64,000 bases of DNA. It comes from Lacihabitans sp. CCS-44 (GTDB lineage: Bacteria; Bacteroidota; Bacteroidia; Cytophagales; Spirosomataceae). Below the pieces are notes generated by a model. The model was not told where the DNA came from. It did not search any database and saw only the letters and a program-made list of their open reading frames with translations. The stretch covers positions 1 to 64,000 of the forward strand of contig NZ_RJUE01000006.1 in NCBI RefSeq assembly GCF_024343735.1, given 5' to 3'. The translations under genes were made by a program, and so were the position numbers. Below, one piece after another: positions 55,601 through 63,445 of this stretch; position 1 is the stretch's first letter, and each line of letters opens with the position of its first letter.

Positions 55601-55857
55601 ACGGCAGTACAGCAAGATTAAGAGAAGCTTCTTTGAGCTATTCAATACCTACCAAAGTAATTGGTAAGACTCCATTCAAAAAGGCGTCTATCACGTTTAC
55701 AGGTTCAAACCTTTGGTTCAGAGCATTGAACATGCCTAAATATGTAAACTTTGACACAGATGTATTGAGCTTAGGAGTTGGTAATGGATTAGGATTTGAC
55801 TACTTGACTGGTCCTAGTTCTAGAAGATTAGGTGGTACTTTGAGCTTAACATTCTAA
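52624..55857 (+). CDS. SusC/RagA-type TonB-linked outer membrane transporter
   Basis: A 1077-residue outer membrane transporter. Signal peptide 1-21; a CarboxypepD_reg_2-like domain (about 23-100, GKVTSADDGSGIPGVTVQIK); plug domain (about 110-240) with LQGKAPGVNITSTGGMSGSG and the SusC hallmark PLFVVDGVPF; beta barrel to the C-terminal LGGTLSLTF. With the SusD-like lipoprotein that follows (18 bases) it forms a pedal-bin import complex. The substrate, probably glycan or peptide oligomers, is not given by the neighbours, as there are no glycoside hydrolases in the operon. Codon use and composition look like the rest of the region. Confidence 0.95.
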   Translation: MRKNLLLALVLFCSSIAAFAQSKISGKVTSADDGSGIPGVTVQIKGTSKGTQTDLNGGYEIEAAAGQTLVYSFVGMVSQEVAVGTKSIINVVLANDAKALSEVVVTAQGIVREKKAIGYAVTTVASDLINNRPEADVSRILQGKAPGVNITSTGGMSGSGTNITIRGYSSATGSNQPLFVVDGVPFNSGTNSQAGFTTGGQTTSSRMLDIDPNNIESVSVLKGLSATVLYGDQGRNGVILITTKSGGGKRKNAEVSLNQSYFQNTIASLPDYQNNYGGGFQQLTPPSWFFSNWGANFADQATTKHPIGLSGVAKIRNAFPEYAVDPTKPWGNGAADILNNVVDIPNIAQDNIGKSFFRKGNVFNTSVAISGSSDKSGYNASVGYQNEEGFTPGNTLKKLNLALGLNSQITKKLSVRSSFTYANTDMASPPLNAGYGSGPDGGIQSIFANVMYTPRNVDLGGWPYENPVDRSSVYYRGGNDITNPIWLAKYHSDKSFVDRFFTSSSLNYDFNNDFSMTYRLGFDTYSETQERQYNKGATGGNVNIINGFYQSVAIKNSIWNHDLILNYNKQLSDKINLTALIGANNRFDQYSQFGMASTGQLTFGLFNHSNFTATSNRSLDGGGLNYLEQERRIGVYSNVVLDYSDYLFLNLSARNDWTSTVEPANRRILYPGASVSFVPTSAFDMSSKILNDLKIRASYGTSAGFPSPYNTRNTLAQNARGWSNAAGSLSSTQSISNALGNPNLKPELHKELEFGVESVMFSNRLKFDVSVYEKTTRDLITNAPIDPSTGYTTTFINIGKIRTRGAEIAATVTPVKTSSGLTWDITANYGKYATTVMELGGGLEQVVIAGFTSLGNFAIPGQPFNVIKGSGIARNANGEKIVLPNGQYKATSDLATLGDPNPAFTSSLINNLSYKGFNLSFMFEYRHKGVILSNTVKGVLARGLSKDTDQLDRDLTLILPGVQEDGSKNTVQVTAANYFFDNYFFTDEAVTFDGSTARLREASLSYSIPTKVIGKTPFKKASITFTGSNLWFRALNMPKYVNFDTDVLSLGVGNGLGFDYLTGPSSRRLGGTLSLTF

Positions 55858-55875
55858 TTATTTTAAAGAAGATTA

Positions 55876-57513
55876 ATGATGAAAAGAAAAATAAATACTT
55901 TACTACTAGCACTTGGAGTGTTCTTAGTAAGTTCATGCGAATTGGATTATCTTGAAAACCCCAATGCCGTAACAGAAAGTAGTACAGATGCTGACTTTCT
56001 ATTGAACAACATACAGTTGAGTTTCAGAAATATTTTCAGAGGTGTAAGTGATTCAGGTCAAAGATTGACTAGAATGGTAAACCAAGGTGCGAACACTTAT
56101 GAAACTGCCTATACGCCCACTAGCTATGATGGTTTGTGGAGTAACAGTTATGCTGGAATCTTGGCTGACATAAAAGTTTTGAAAAAAATTGCAGCAGACA
56201 AAGGATTTAAGAGACATGCAGGTATTGCTAAAACATTAGAAGCATTCACTTTGATGACTTTAGTTGACGCATTTGGCAGTGTTCCTTACTCTGAAGCCTT
56301 GGACGCTAGTAATTTTAACCCAAAAGCAGATGATGGTGCTGCAGTGTATACTGCTGCATTGGAACTATTAAAATCTGCCAAGACTGACTTTGCTGGAACT
56401 GCAACTGGTACACCTAATGATTATTACTATGCTAATAATTATACCAGATGGACCAAATTGGTGAATACTTTGATGTTGAAATACCATTTGAACAGACGTT
56501 TGATTGACAAAGCAGGTTCAACTTCAGCTATTGCTGCTCTTATTACAGAGAACAACATGTTGGGTGTTGGTGATGAATTTACATTCAAATATGGTAGCTC
56601 TGCAAACGACCCTGATAGCCGTCACCCAGACTTTGCTGGTCAAGCACAAGCCGGTGGTGGAGACTATCAAGCGACGTTTTTTATGTGGCATTTGACAGAA
56701 GCAAAAGGATTTGACGATCCACGTGCTAAATATTATTTCTACCGTCAAGTAAGTGCTAATACTACTTCACCATCTGAAATGGAATGTATCACGCAGTTCA
56801 AACCTTCTCACTATCCAGAAGATATGGTTTTCTGTCTTCCTGGAGAAAGAGGATTCTGGGGCAGAGATCATTTGGACAACGACGGTATTCCACCAGATGG
56901 TTTGAAAAGAACACTTTATGGTGTTTATCCAGCTGGCTATAGATTTGATAACAATACCCCTGCTGCGGCTGGTTCTGCTGACATGGCTACCAACGGTGCG
57001 GGTATCTTACCAATCTTGTTGCCTTCATTTGTAGATTTTATGTTGGCTGAGGCTGCTCTTACATTGGGTACTGCTGGTGACGCAAAAGCCCTTATGGCTT
57101 CTGGTACTACAAAAAGTATCAACTTCGTAAGAACATGGTCTTTAACAACAAACCAAGCTGCTAAAATTACTGCGTTTGAGTCGACTACTACATTTGATGC
57201 TAATAGAACCAAATATTTGGCTGCTATAGCTGCTCAATATGATGCTGCTACAACAGAGGCTGCCAAAATGAAAATTTTAGGTAGAGAATATTGGATTTCT
57301 CTTTATGGAAATGGGGTTGAGGCTTATAATCTATACAGAAGAACTGGTCAACCGAGTGGAATGCAACCAGGCCTTCAACCAGCTGTTGGTAACTTCCCTA
57401 GATCGTTTATTTATCCTTCTGTATATGTAAACACCAACTCAAATGCGAAGCAAAAAGCCGATTTCAAAGTAAAAGTATTCTGGGACAACAATGCTGACGG
57501 CTTTATTAACTAA
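55876..57513 (+). CDS. SusD/RagB-like outer membrane lipoprotein
   Basis: A 545-residue lipoprotein, lipobox SSC with Cys21. The sequence NPNAVTESSTDADFLLNN near the N-terminus and the long helical TPR-like body, with YSEALDASNFNPKADDGAAVYTAALELL, match the SusD-like family that partners SusC (SusD-like_2 branch). It caps the SusC channel at the cell surface and captures ligand. It is followed after 18 bases by a third lipoprotein gene, so the operon is susC-susD-lipoprotein. Confidence 0.92.
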   Translation: MMKRKINTLLLALGVFLVSSCELDYLENPNAVTESSTDADFLLNNIQLSFRNIFRGVSDSGQRLTRMVNQGANTYETAYTPTSYDGLWSNSYAGILADIKVLKKIAADKGFKRHAGIAKTLEAFTLMTLVDAFGSVPYSEALDASNFNPKADDGAAVYTAALELLKSAKTDFAGTATGTPNDYYYANNYTRWTKLVNTLMLKYHLNRRLIDKAGSTSAIAALITENNMLGVGDEFTFKYGSSANDPDSRHPDFAGQAQAGGGDYQATFFMWHLTEAKGFDDPRAKYYFYRQVSANTTSPSEMECITQFKPSHYPEDMVFCLPGERGFWGRDHLDNDGIPPDGLKRTLYGVYPAGYRFDNNTPAAAGSADMATNGAGILPILLPSFVDFMLAEAALTLGTAGDAKALMASGTTKSINFVRTWSLTTNQAAKITAFESTTTFDANRTKYLAAIAAQYDAATTEAAKMKILGREYWISLYGNGVEAYNLYRRTGQPSGMQPGLQPAVGNFPRSFIYPSVYVNTNSNAKQKADFKVKVFWDNNADGFIN

Positions 57514-57531
57514 TTCTAAATTGAGAATAAA

Positions 57532-58464
57532 ATGAAAAAAATAAAATTAATATACTCTCTGTTGGCAGCTATGTTTGTTGCTACATCGTGTACAGATTTT
57601 GTTGATCCGGCTATACCTTATAATGGTTTTGAGACGGGTACATATCTGAAAACTATCAAAACGCCAGCGGCAATCAACTTCTTTGATTTAGAAAACTCTC
57701 CTTTTAACATTCTTTTGGAATGTCACGCGGTGGATAAAACCAACAATGTTAAGAATGTTGATGTTTATGTTAACCATAGAAGAGGCAATACGGTAACTAA
57801 AGAAGTTTTGTTAGGTAATGTTGATGGTTCTACTTTTGCAACTACTGCAGACTCTAAATGGCCGAGAAGTACAGTAAACTTCCCTATGGCTACCGTCTTA
57901 TCTAAATTGGGTTTTTCTAAAACCAATTTAAAGGGTGGAGACTTCATAGAGTACCGTTTGGTATTAACTACCTTGGATGGGAAAACATTCTCAAACAACA
58001 ACATGAGCCCAACGCTTACTGAAGCATATTATACTTCTCCATTCTTCTACAGGGTGGCTGTTGTTTGTCCTTCTGCGTTAGCTGGAACTTATGATTATAC
58101 TACTACAGATATCGCTGGATCAGTTGCTGATGGAGCCAATCCTGCCGCTTGTGGAACAGGTGTATCTGGTAAGGTTACCATAACTGCTACCGCAACTGCG
58201 GGTGAGTATTCGTTATCAGATGGTACTTTTGGTCAATATGCATGTGCTTGGAATGACAATCCAGCTACTGGTTCTATCAGATTTACTGATGCCTGTGGTA
58301 AAATTGGAATGAAAGGTACTGACCAATATGGACTAGCTTATAGCTTATCTTATATCAGCCATTCTGGTACTGAATTGAAATTCAAATGGCAAAATAACTT
58401 TGGAGATTCAGGTATAACTACCTTAAAAAGATCTTCAGGTACTTGGCCAGCTGGTTTGAACTAA
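57532..58464 (+). CDS. Accessory lipoprotein of the SusCD operon
   Basis: A 310-residue lipoprotein with lipobox ATSC (Cys20). Residues about 40-180 look like a beta-sandwich (FDLENSPFNILLECHAVDKTNNVKNVDVYVNHRR), and about 185-310 a second beta domain with four Cys (AACGTG, YACAW, DACGK). I do not recognise the family by name. Its place directly after susD, with no gap for a terminator, says it is a surface glycan- or peptide-binding protein or accessory of the transporter. It ends in a strong terminator. Confidence 0.75.
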   Translation: MKKIKLIYSLLAAMFVATSCTDFVDPAIPYNGFETGTYLKTIKTPAAINFFDLENSPFNILLECHAVDKTNNVKNVDVYVNHRRGNTVTKEVLLGNVDGSTFATTADSKWPRSTVNFPMATVLSKLGFSKTNLKGGDFIEYRLVLTTLDGKTFSNNNMSPTLTEAYYTSPFFYRVAVVCPSALAGTYDYTTTDIAGSVADGANPAACGTGVSGKVTITATATAGEYSLSDGTFGQYACAWNDNPATGSIRFTDACGKIGMKGTDQYGLAYSLSYISHSGTELKFKWQNNFGDSGITTLKRSSGTWPAGLN

Positions 58465-58482
58465 TATTGTTTTTTTGATATT

Positions 58483-58515
58483 AAAAAAAGCAAGACTTCG
58501 GTCTTGCTTTTTTTG
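58483..58515 (+). terminator. Intrinsic terminator of the SusCD operon
   Basis: A 14-bp perfect stem (58483-58496 with 58501-58514), core GCAAGAC/GTCTTGC, TTCG tetraloop, followed by a T-run. Very strong. Confidence 0.92.
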
Positions 58516-58584
58516 TTTTACTGTTGCACACCTTTGCAAATTTATGGCTTTATCAAATCATTTGGAGATTGAGCTATTATTACC

Positions 58585-58640
58585 ATTTTTCAAATCGTTA
58601 ATTGCAAATGTTTTTCTTGTAGCACAGCGATTTGAAAAAT
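58585..58640. repeat. 13-bp inverted repeat in the leader of the ABC-F gene
   Basis: ATTTTTCAAATCG (58585-58597) and CGATTTGAAAAAT (58628-58640), a perfect match, 30 bases apart. The right arm also forms its own small palindrome CGATTT-GAA-AAATCG. May be an RNA structure in the leader or a REP-like remnant. Confidence 0.5.
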
Positions 58641-58790
58641 CGCAATACGCAATTACTTTAGGTTTTATCAAATGAATTAAAAAATTACTTTACGTTTGAG
58701 TGAATTGGAAAATCGCTCTATAAGGTTCTCTATGTATTCTGTAATTAAAAGCGTAATTTTGCATTTTATAATTACCAGAGAAATTACTTA

Positions 58791-60692
58791 ATGTTAACGA
58801 TAAACAATCTTTCTTTTTATTTCGGCGGTAGAGCCATTTTTGAAGACGCCAACTTACAGATAAAACCCAAAGACAAAATAGGTCTCATAGGTTTAAATGG
58901 AAAAGGAAAATCAACACTTCTGAAAATAATAGTAGGAGAATACCAACCCGACGCTGGAAATATTTCTAAATCTGGGGATTGTACCATCGGTTTCTTAAAC
59001 CAAGACCTCCTCTCCTATCAAACCGACGACAGTATTTTGAATGTGGCCATGCAAGGCTTTGAACGCCAGCTAGAGCTACATCACCAAATAGAAGAAGTGC
59101 TGCACCAAATGGAAACCGACTATAAAGATGAGTTGGTAGAGAAATTGGGCGAATTACAACATGAATTTGATATTCTGGATGGATATTCAATCGAATCTAA
59201 GGCTGAGGAAATTCTCGAAGGTTTAGGATTTAAAACATGGGAACTTCACAAACCACTTAGGCAGTTTTCTGGTGGATGGAGAATGAGGGTGATGTTGGCA
59301 AAACTCCTTTTAGCCAAGCCAGCTATTTTACTACTCGATGAACCCACCAACCACCTTGATTTACCTTCGATTCAATGGGTGGAGAAATATATAGCCAACT
59401 ATGAAAATGCCGTTGTGGTCGTTTCGCACGATAGGCAATTTCTTGATAATGTGTGTACGACCACCGTTGAAGTGGCAAATACAAAACTCAACTATTACCC
59501 GGGCAACTATTCGTTTTTTGTAGAAGAAAAAGCACTCAGAAACGAAATTCAGAAAGGAGCTTATGAGAACCAACAAGCTCAAATCCGCCAAACTGAAAGG
59601 TTTATAGAACGTTTTAAAGCCAAAGCTACAAAAGCTCGTCAGGTACAGTCTAGAGTGAAAGCCTTGAACAGAATGGATGTGATTGACGACGTAATAGACG
59701 ATGCGGCGAAAGTGCACTTCAAGTTCAAATTTGGCACGCAACCAGGTCGAAATGTGATGGAATTAGACAACATTTCGAAGGAATATCCCAACAATCCGAT
59801 TCTGAAAAACACAACTGCTACAATAGAACGTGGGGATAAAATAGTTTTGATTGGAGCCAACGGAAAAGGAAAATCGACGTTACTGAGAATAATAGCAGGT
59901 ACAGAGCAAGTAAAAGGTGAAAGAAAACTTGGACATAATGTAAACTTCTCATTTTATGCTCAGCACCAATTGGAATCGCTACATCTAGAAGAAACATTAC
60001 TTGAAGAACTAAAATATGCCGATTCTTCAAAATCTGAAACGGAATTGAGATCCGTGTTGGGTTGTTTTCTGTTTGGGGGAGAAGATGTTTTCAAAAAAAT
60101 AAAGGTATTATCAGGCGGCGAGAAATCTAGGGTAGCCTTAGCCAAGATATTGATTTCAGAGGCCAACTTCTTGCTACTGGATGAGCCTACCAATCACTTG
60201 GACATGCAATCTGTGAATATTTTGGTGCAAGCTCTGGATCAGTATGAAGGGACTTTTGTGGTGGTTTCGCACGATAGACACTTTATCAGCCGAGTTTCTA
60301 ATAAAGTGTGGTATATAGAAGACCAAGAAATAAAGCAATTCCCAGGCGGGTATGATGAATTTGTAACTTGGATGGAAGACAATGGTAAAACTTTAGACGA
60401 ACCCATAAGAAAAGCCGTTAAAGAACCTGAAGTAAAAGTTAAGAAAGCCACTGAACCAAAACCTGTAAAAAAAGAGAACAAGAAATTAGAAAAAGAGATT
60501 AGTGATTTAGAAGAAAAAATAACCGCTACAGAAGAAAAAATCAGTTTGACCGAAAATCAGCTGGCAGATCCCGAGGTTTTCTCTAATCCTGAGGCTTTGA
60601 AAAAAGCCAATGCAGAATATGCCAATCTAAAAAAAGAACTATCGTCTTTGAACGATACTTGGGAAGAAAAAATGATAGAATTGGAAGCATGA
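58791..60692 (+). CDS. ABC-F family ATPase (Uup/EttA-like)
   Basis: A 633-residue cytosolic protein with two ABC modules and no membrane part. Module 1: Walker A GLNGKGKST (about 34-42), signature FSGGWRMR (about 159-166), Walker B LLLDEPTNHLDL. A linker, with the basic KAKATKARQVQSRVKALNRM segment that contacts the ribosome in ABC-F proteins, joins module 2: GANGKGKST, LSGGEKSRVAL, LLLDEPTNHLDM. The C-terminal about 110 residues are Lys/Glu-rich with a coiled coil (LEKEISDLEEKITATEEKIS), typical of the Uup-type. ABC-F factors act on stalled or paused ribosomes, and some give antibiotic resistance. The last four bases overlap the next gene. Confidence 0.93.
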   Translation: MLTINNLSFYFGGRAIFEDANLQIKPKDKIGLIGLNGKGKSTLLKIIVGEYQPDAGNISKSGDCTIGFLNQDLLSYQTDDSILNVAMQGFERQLELHHQIEEVLHQMETDYKDELVEKLGELQHEFDILDGYSIESKAEEILEGLGFKTWELHKPLRQFSGGWRMRVMLAKLLLAKPAILLLDEPTNHLDLPSIQWVEKYIANYENAVVVVSHDRQFLDNVCTTTVEVANTKLNYYPGNYSFFVEEKALRNEIQKGAYENQQAQIRQTERFIERFKAKATKARQVQSRVKALNRMDVIDDVIDDAAKVHFKFKFGTQPGRNVMELDNISKEYPNNPILKNTTATIERGDKIVLIGANGKGKSTLLRIIAGTEQVKGERKLGHNVNFSFYAQHQLESLHLEETLLEELKYADSSKSETELRSVLGCFLFGGEDVFKKIKVLSGGEKSRVALAKILISEANFLLLDEPTNHLDMQSVNILVQALDQYEGTFVVVSHDRHFISRVSNKVWYIEDQEIKQFPGGYDEFVTWMEDNGKTLDEPIRKAVKEPEVKVKKATEPKPVKKENKKLEKEISDLEEKITATEEKISLTENQLADPEVFSNPEALKKANAEYANLKKELSSLNDTWEEKMIELEA

Positions 60693-61978
60693 AAAAAAAG
60701 ATAGTTTATATTTTCATTTCTATAATTTTGACAGTTGGAGTAGGAAATATATTCGCCTCTAAAACCTCAATTATAGCTCAGTATGGCAACAAAAATGACT
60801 ATATAAAAACCATTTTACTTTACGGCTACAGTCCCAATGACAACTTTAACGAGCGATACAACAATGCTGCTGTGATAAATAGAAGTATTGCCAATTCAAA
60901 TCTGATCCTTGAATTTGATGACTTAAGAGCGAAATATGCCTCGTTTAGTGCTAGAATAATTCATTGTGACTACAACTGGGAAAAGTCAAATTTGGCCGAA
61001 ATGGAATATCTCGAAGGCTTCAATGAGTTTTTTATCAACAATTATGATGTTTCTCAAAATACCAAAACACCCTATTATCATTATAGTTTTAAACTTCCAA
61101 AAACAAAAATAAGCGGGAATTTTATTCTGCAAGTATTTGAGAATCAGACCGGAGGAACACCGTCTTTTGAAAGAAAATTTAGAGTTTTTGACCAAATGAT
61201 AGGCATAGATGGCGAAATTATACCCGCTCAAGATCCTCAATATTGGAAAACTCACCAGCAACTCAACATGAAATTAGACCTTGGAAATTATAACATTTCG
61301 TTCCCCCAAAAAGAACTAAAGATAGTCATCAGACAAAACCAACGAGAAGACAAACTGACCACAATAAAAAATAATGACCTCGTAAACTCGGGTAGAAATT
61401 CGTTTTCCCTAAAATACTTTGACAGTGATAATCTTTTTAAGGCAGGTAATGAATTTAGATTTGTGGATTTGTCAAGTTCATTTAAGAAAGGCCAAAATAT
61501 CCAAGAAATAAAACTAGGAACACCTGATGAGATATCAGTGGTAACTCAGAACAAAAGATCAAACAAAGGATATTTGAATGCCTATGACAACGATGGCGGG
61601 TACCTAATAACGAACCTAGAAAACGGCGAAATTGATCTTAATTCCGACTATTTAGATGTACTGTTTACACTGAATACTCCCTATGAAGAATCTGGCAATA
61701 AACCAATGATAGCTGGTAAGTTGGTAGATTGGGAAAATACCGAATTGGATTTTAATCCTAACACTCAACTTTATGAGAAAACACTTACACTCAAACAAGG
61801 TGTTTATGATTTTGGATTTACGCTGAAAAATGTGGTCACTAAAAAAGTAGACGAAGATATATATGAAGGAAATTTCTCAGATACAAACAACACCTATGAG
61901 GTTTTTATTTACCACAAACCTCCCGGCAAACGTTCAGAGTTGTTAGTTGCCTATCAGATGCTTAGAAACAGACAATAA
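60689..61978 (+). CDS. Type IX secretion system plug protein (DUF5103)
   Basis: Start taken at 60689, where ATG overlaps the ABC-F stop (ATGA) and the product opens with a signal peptide MKKKIVYIFISIILTVGVGNIFA; the frame is open to 60659. The 429-residue protein has the DUF5103 pattern: YIKTILLYGYSPNDNFNERY, FDDLRAKYASFSARIIHCDYNWEKS, YYHYSFKLPKTKISGNFILQV and a C-terminal YEVFIYHKPPGKRSELL. In structures of T9SS the protein called Plug closes the SprA translocon pore from the periplasmic side when no substrate is bound. The window has T9SS-type substrates but no SprA, PorV or gliding genes. ATGA overlap implies translational coupling to the ABC-F gene. Confidence 0.85.
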   Translation: MKKKIVYIFISIILTVGVGNIFASKTSIIAQYGNKNDYIKTILLYGYSPNDNFNERYNNAAVINRSIANSNLILEFDDLRAKYASFSARIIHCDYNWEKSNLAEMEYLEGFNEFFINNYDVSQNTKTPYYHYSFKLPKTKISGNFILQVFENQTGGTPSFERKFRVFDQMIGIDGEIIPAQDPQYWKTHQQLNMKLDLGNYNISFPQKELKIVIRQNQREDKLTTIKNNDLVNSGRNSFSLKYFDSDNLFKAGNEFRFVDLSSSFKKGQNIQEIKLGTPDEISVVTQNKRSNKGYLNAYDNDGGYLITNLENGEIDLNSDYLDVLFTLNTPYEESGNKPMIAGKLVDWENTELDFNPNTQLYEKTLTLKQGVYDFGFTLKNVVTKKVDEDIYEGNFSDTNNTYEVFIYHKPPGKRSELLVAYQMLRNRQ

Positions 61979-62009
61979 AAAATGGCCAAATCTTAGATTC
62001 AGCCATTTT
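61979..62009. terminator. Hairpin terminator between the plug and peroxiredoxin genes
   Basis: AAAATGGC (61979-61986) pairs with GCCATTTT (62002-62009), with an inner AATC/GATT pairing. The flanking genes converge here. Confidence 0.7.
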
Positions 62010-62032
62010 CTTGATTTATTCTTAATCAAAAA

Positions 62033-62668
62033 TTACTTGTTAGGCTGAGGCGTATAACGCAAGTAAGGTTTTACCTCCCTCACTCCTTTCGGAAACTTCT
62101 CTATAGCATCAGCCGTAGAAATAGAAGGCACTACAATGGCATCGTCGCCGTCTTTCCAATCTGCTGGTGTAGCAACAGAATATCGAGCTGTAAGTTGCAA
62201 CGAATCTATCACTCTCAACAACTCTTGGAAGTTCCTTCCCGTAGATGCCGGATAAGTGAGCATAAGTTTAATTTTTTTATCTGGTCCAATGATAAATACG
62301 GAACGCACTGTAGCTTTTTCCGAGGCATTGGGATGAATCATGTCATACATTTCTGCAACAGTTTTATCAGGATCAGCTATAATTGGAAAGTTCATTTTAA
62401 CCCCGTTAACTTCTTCGATATCAGGCACCCACTTATTGTGAGACTCTAAACTATCAACCGAAATGGCTATTACCTTAACTCCTTTTTCCTCAAAATCACC
62501 CTTCAGTAAGGCCGTCTTACCCAATTCAGTAGTACAAACTGGTGTAAAGTCAGCCGGATGTGAAAATAACATACCCCAAGAATCTCCCAACCATTCATGA
62601 AAATTGATGTGCCCTTGGGTAGTTTCTGCAGAAAAATCTGGTGCGATATCGCCTAGTCTTAGTGACAT
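62033..62668 (-). CDS. 1-Cys peroxiredoxin (Prx6-like)
   Basis: A 211-residue cytosolic peroxidase that reduces H2O2 and organic hydroperoxides. Peroxidatic Cys45 lies in HPADFTPVCTTELG; Thr42 and Arg (TVRSVFIIGPDKKI region) complete the active site. The C-terminal extension (about 150-211, TARYSVATPADWKDGDDAIV and PYLRYTPQP) is that of Prx6-type enzymes, which resolve the oxidised Cys with an outside thiol; no second conserved Cys is present. No leader or regulator is seen upstream. Confidence 0.93.
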   Translation of the reverse strand: MSLRLGDIAPDFSAETTQGHINFHEWLGDSWGMLFSHPADFTPVCTTELGKTALLKGDFEEKGVKVIAISVDSLESHNKWVPDIEEVNGVKMNFPIIADPDKTVAEMYDMIHPNASEKATVRSVFIIGPDKKIKLMLTYPASTGRNFQELLRVIDSLQLTARYSVATPADWKDGDDAIVVPSISTADAIEKFPKGVREVKPYLRYTPQPNK

Positions 62669-62817
62669 ATTTTTAATAATTTAATTGTTTTTGTATCCTT
62701 CTTTACAACAAAATAAATTGCTTTAAAATTGCATATTTATTTATTTTCCAAATTAAAGTAAAAAGCGTTTTTGATTAATGCCAAACTCGATTATTTTTGA
62801 ATAAATAATAAAGATTA

Positions 62818-63444
62818 ATGCTTCAAACAAATTCTTTGAAATTTTCCTATCAAAACAGCCAAGTGTTTAGTTTCCCCGATATCTGTTGCAGTAGTAAGGA
62901 AACATTACTAATTCTTGGCAATTCAGGAACGGGTAAAACTACCCTTCTAAATTTGCTCTCCCTGCTACTGAACCCCGCCGAAGGCAATGTAAATATCAAC
63001 AATATCAATACTTCAACACTCAATGAAAAAACAAGAACAGACTTTAGAGCCAAAAACGTTGGAATAGTTTTCCAAAAACCATACTTCGTAAATGCATTAA
63101 ACGTTTCTGAAAATCTTGTTTTGGCTAATTATTTAGGTAATTACCCAATTGATAAACAGAAGGCTGCCGAATTAGCACAAAATCTGGGATTCCATCATCT
63201 ATTGTCAAAAAAAGTACAAGAACTTAGTGGTGGTGAACAACAGAGAGTTTGCATAGCTAGGGCATTGATGAATAGTCCAAAAGTAATATTTGCTGATGAA
63301 CCTACCTCAGCTCTTGACGATGAAAACTGTGAGAAAGTAGCCGACTTACTCGAAAAACAATCACAAATAATTGGAGCGGCGTTAATAATTGTCACTCACG
63401 ACTACAGACTAAAAACAAGATTTTCCAACCAAATAACACTTTAA
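62818..63444 (+). CDS. ABC exporter ATP-binding protein (LolD/MacB-like)
   Basis: A 208-residue ABC ATPase. Walker A GNSGTGKTT (about 34-42), Q-loop FQKPYF, signature LSGGEQQRV (about 138-146), Walker B VIFADEPTSALDDE, H-loop VTHDYR. Shorter than most (LolD about 230) but with all motifs. Start two bases before the permease gene. With the permease it forms a MacB/LolCD-type mechanotransmission exporter; substrate unknown. Confidence 0.9.
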   Translation: MLQTNSLKFSYQNSQVFSFPDICCSSKETLLILGNSGTGKTTLLNLLSLLLNPAEGNVNINNINTSTLNEKTRTDFRAKNVGIVFQKPYFVNALNVSENLVLANYLGNYPIDKQKAAELAQNLGFHHLLSKKVQELSGGEQQRVCIARALMNSPKVIFADEPTSALDDENCEKVADLLEKQSQIIGAALIIVTHDYRLKTRFSNQITL

Positions 63445-63445
63445 A

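Larger units (their letters stand above)
58465..58790. other. Intergenic region with inverted and direct repeats upstream of the ABC-F gene
   Basis: 326 bases without a credible gene. It holds the susCD terminator (58483-58515), a 13-bp inverted repeat (58585-58640) and a direct repeat TTTATCAAAT at 58549 and 58664. A short open frame at 58475-58675 reads through the terminator and is not credible. Confidence 0.5.

Noticed and set aside
58475-58675. 66-residue open frame after the SusCD operon
   Set aside because: It reads straight through the strong terminator at 58483-58515, is Leu/Phe-rich without a recognisable domain, and has no promoter or start context.
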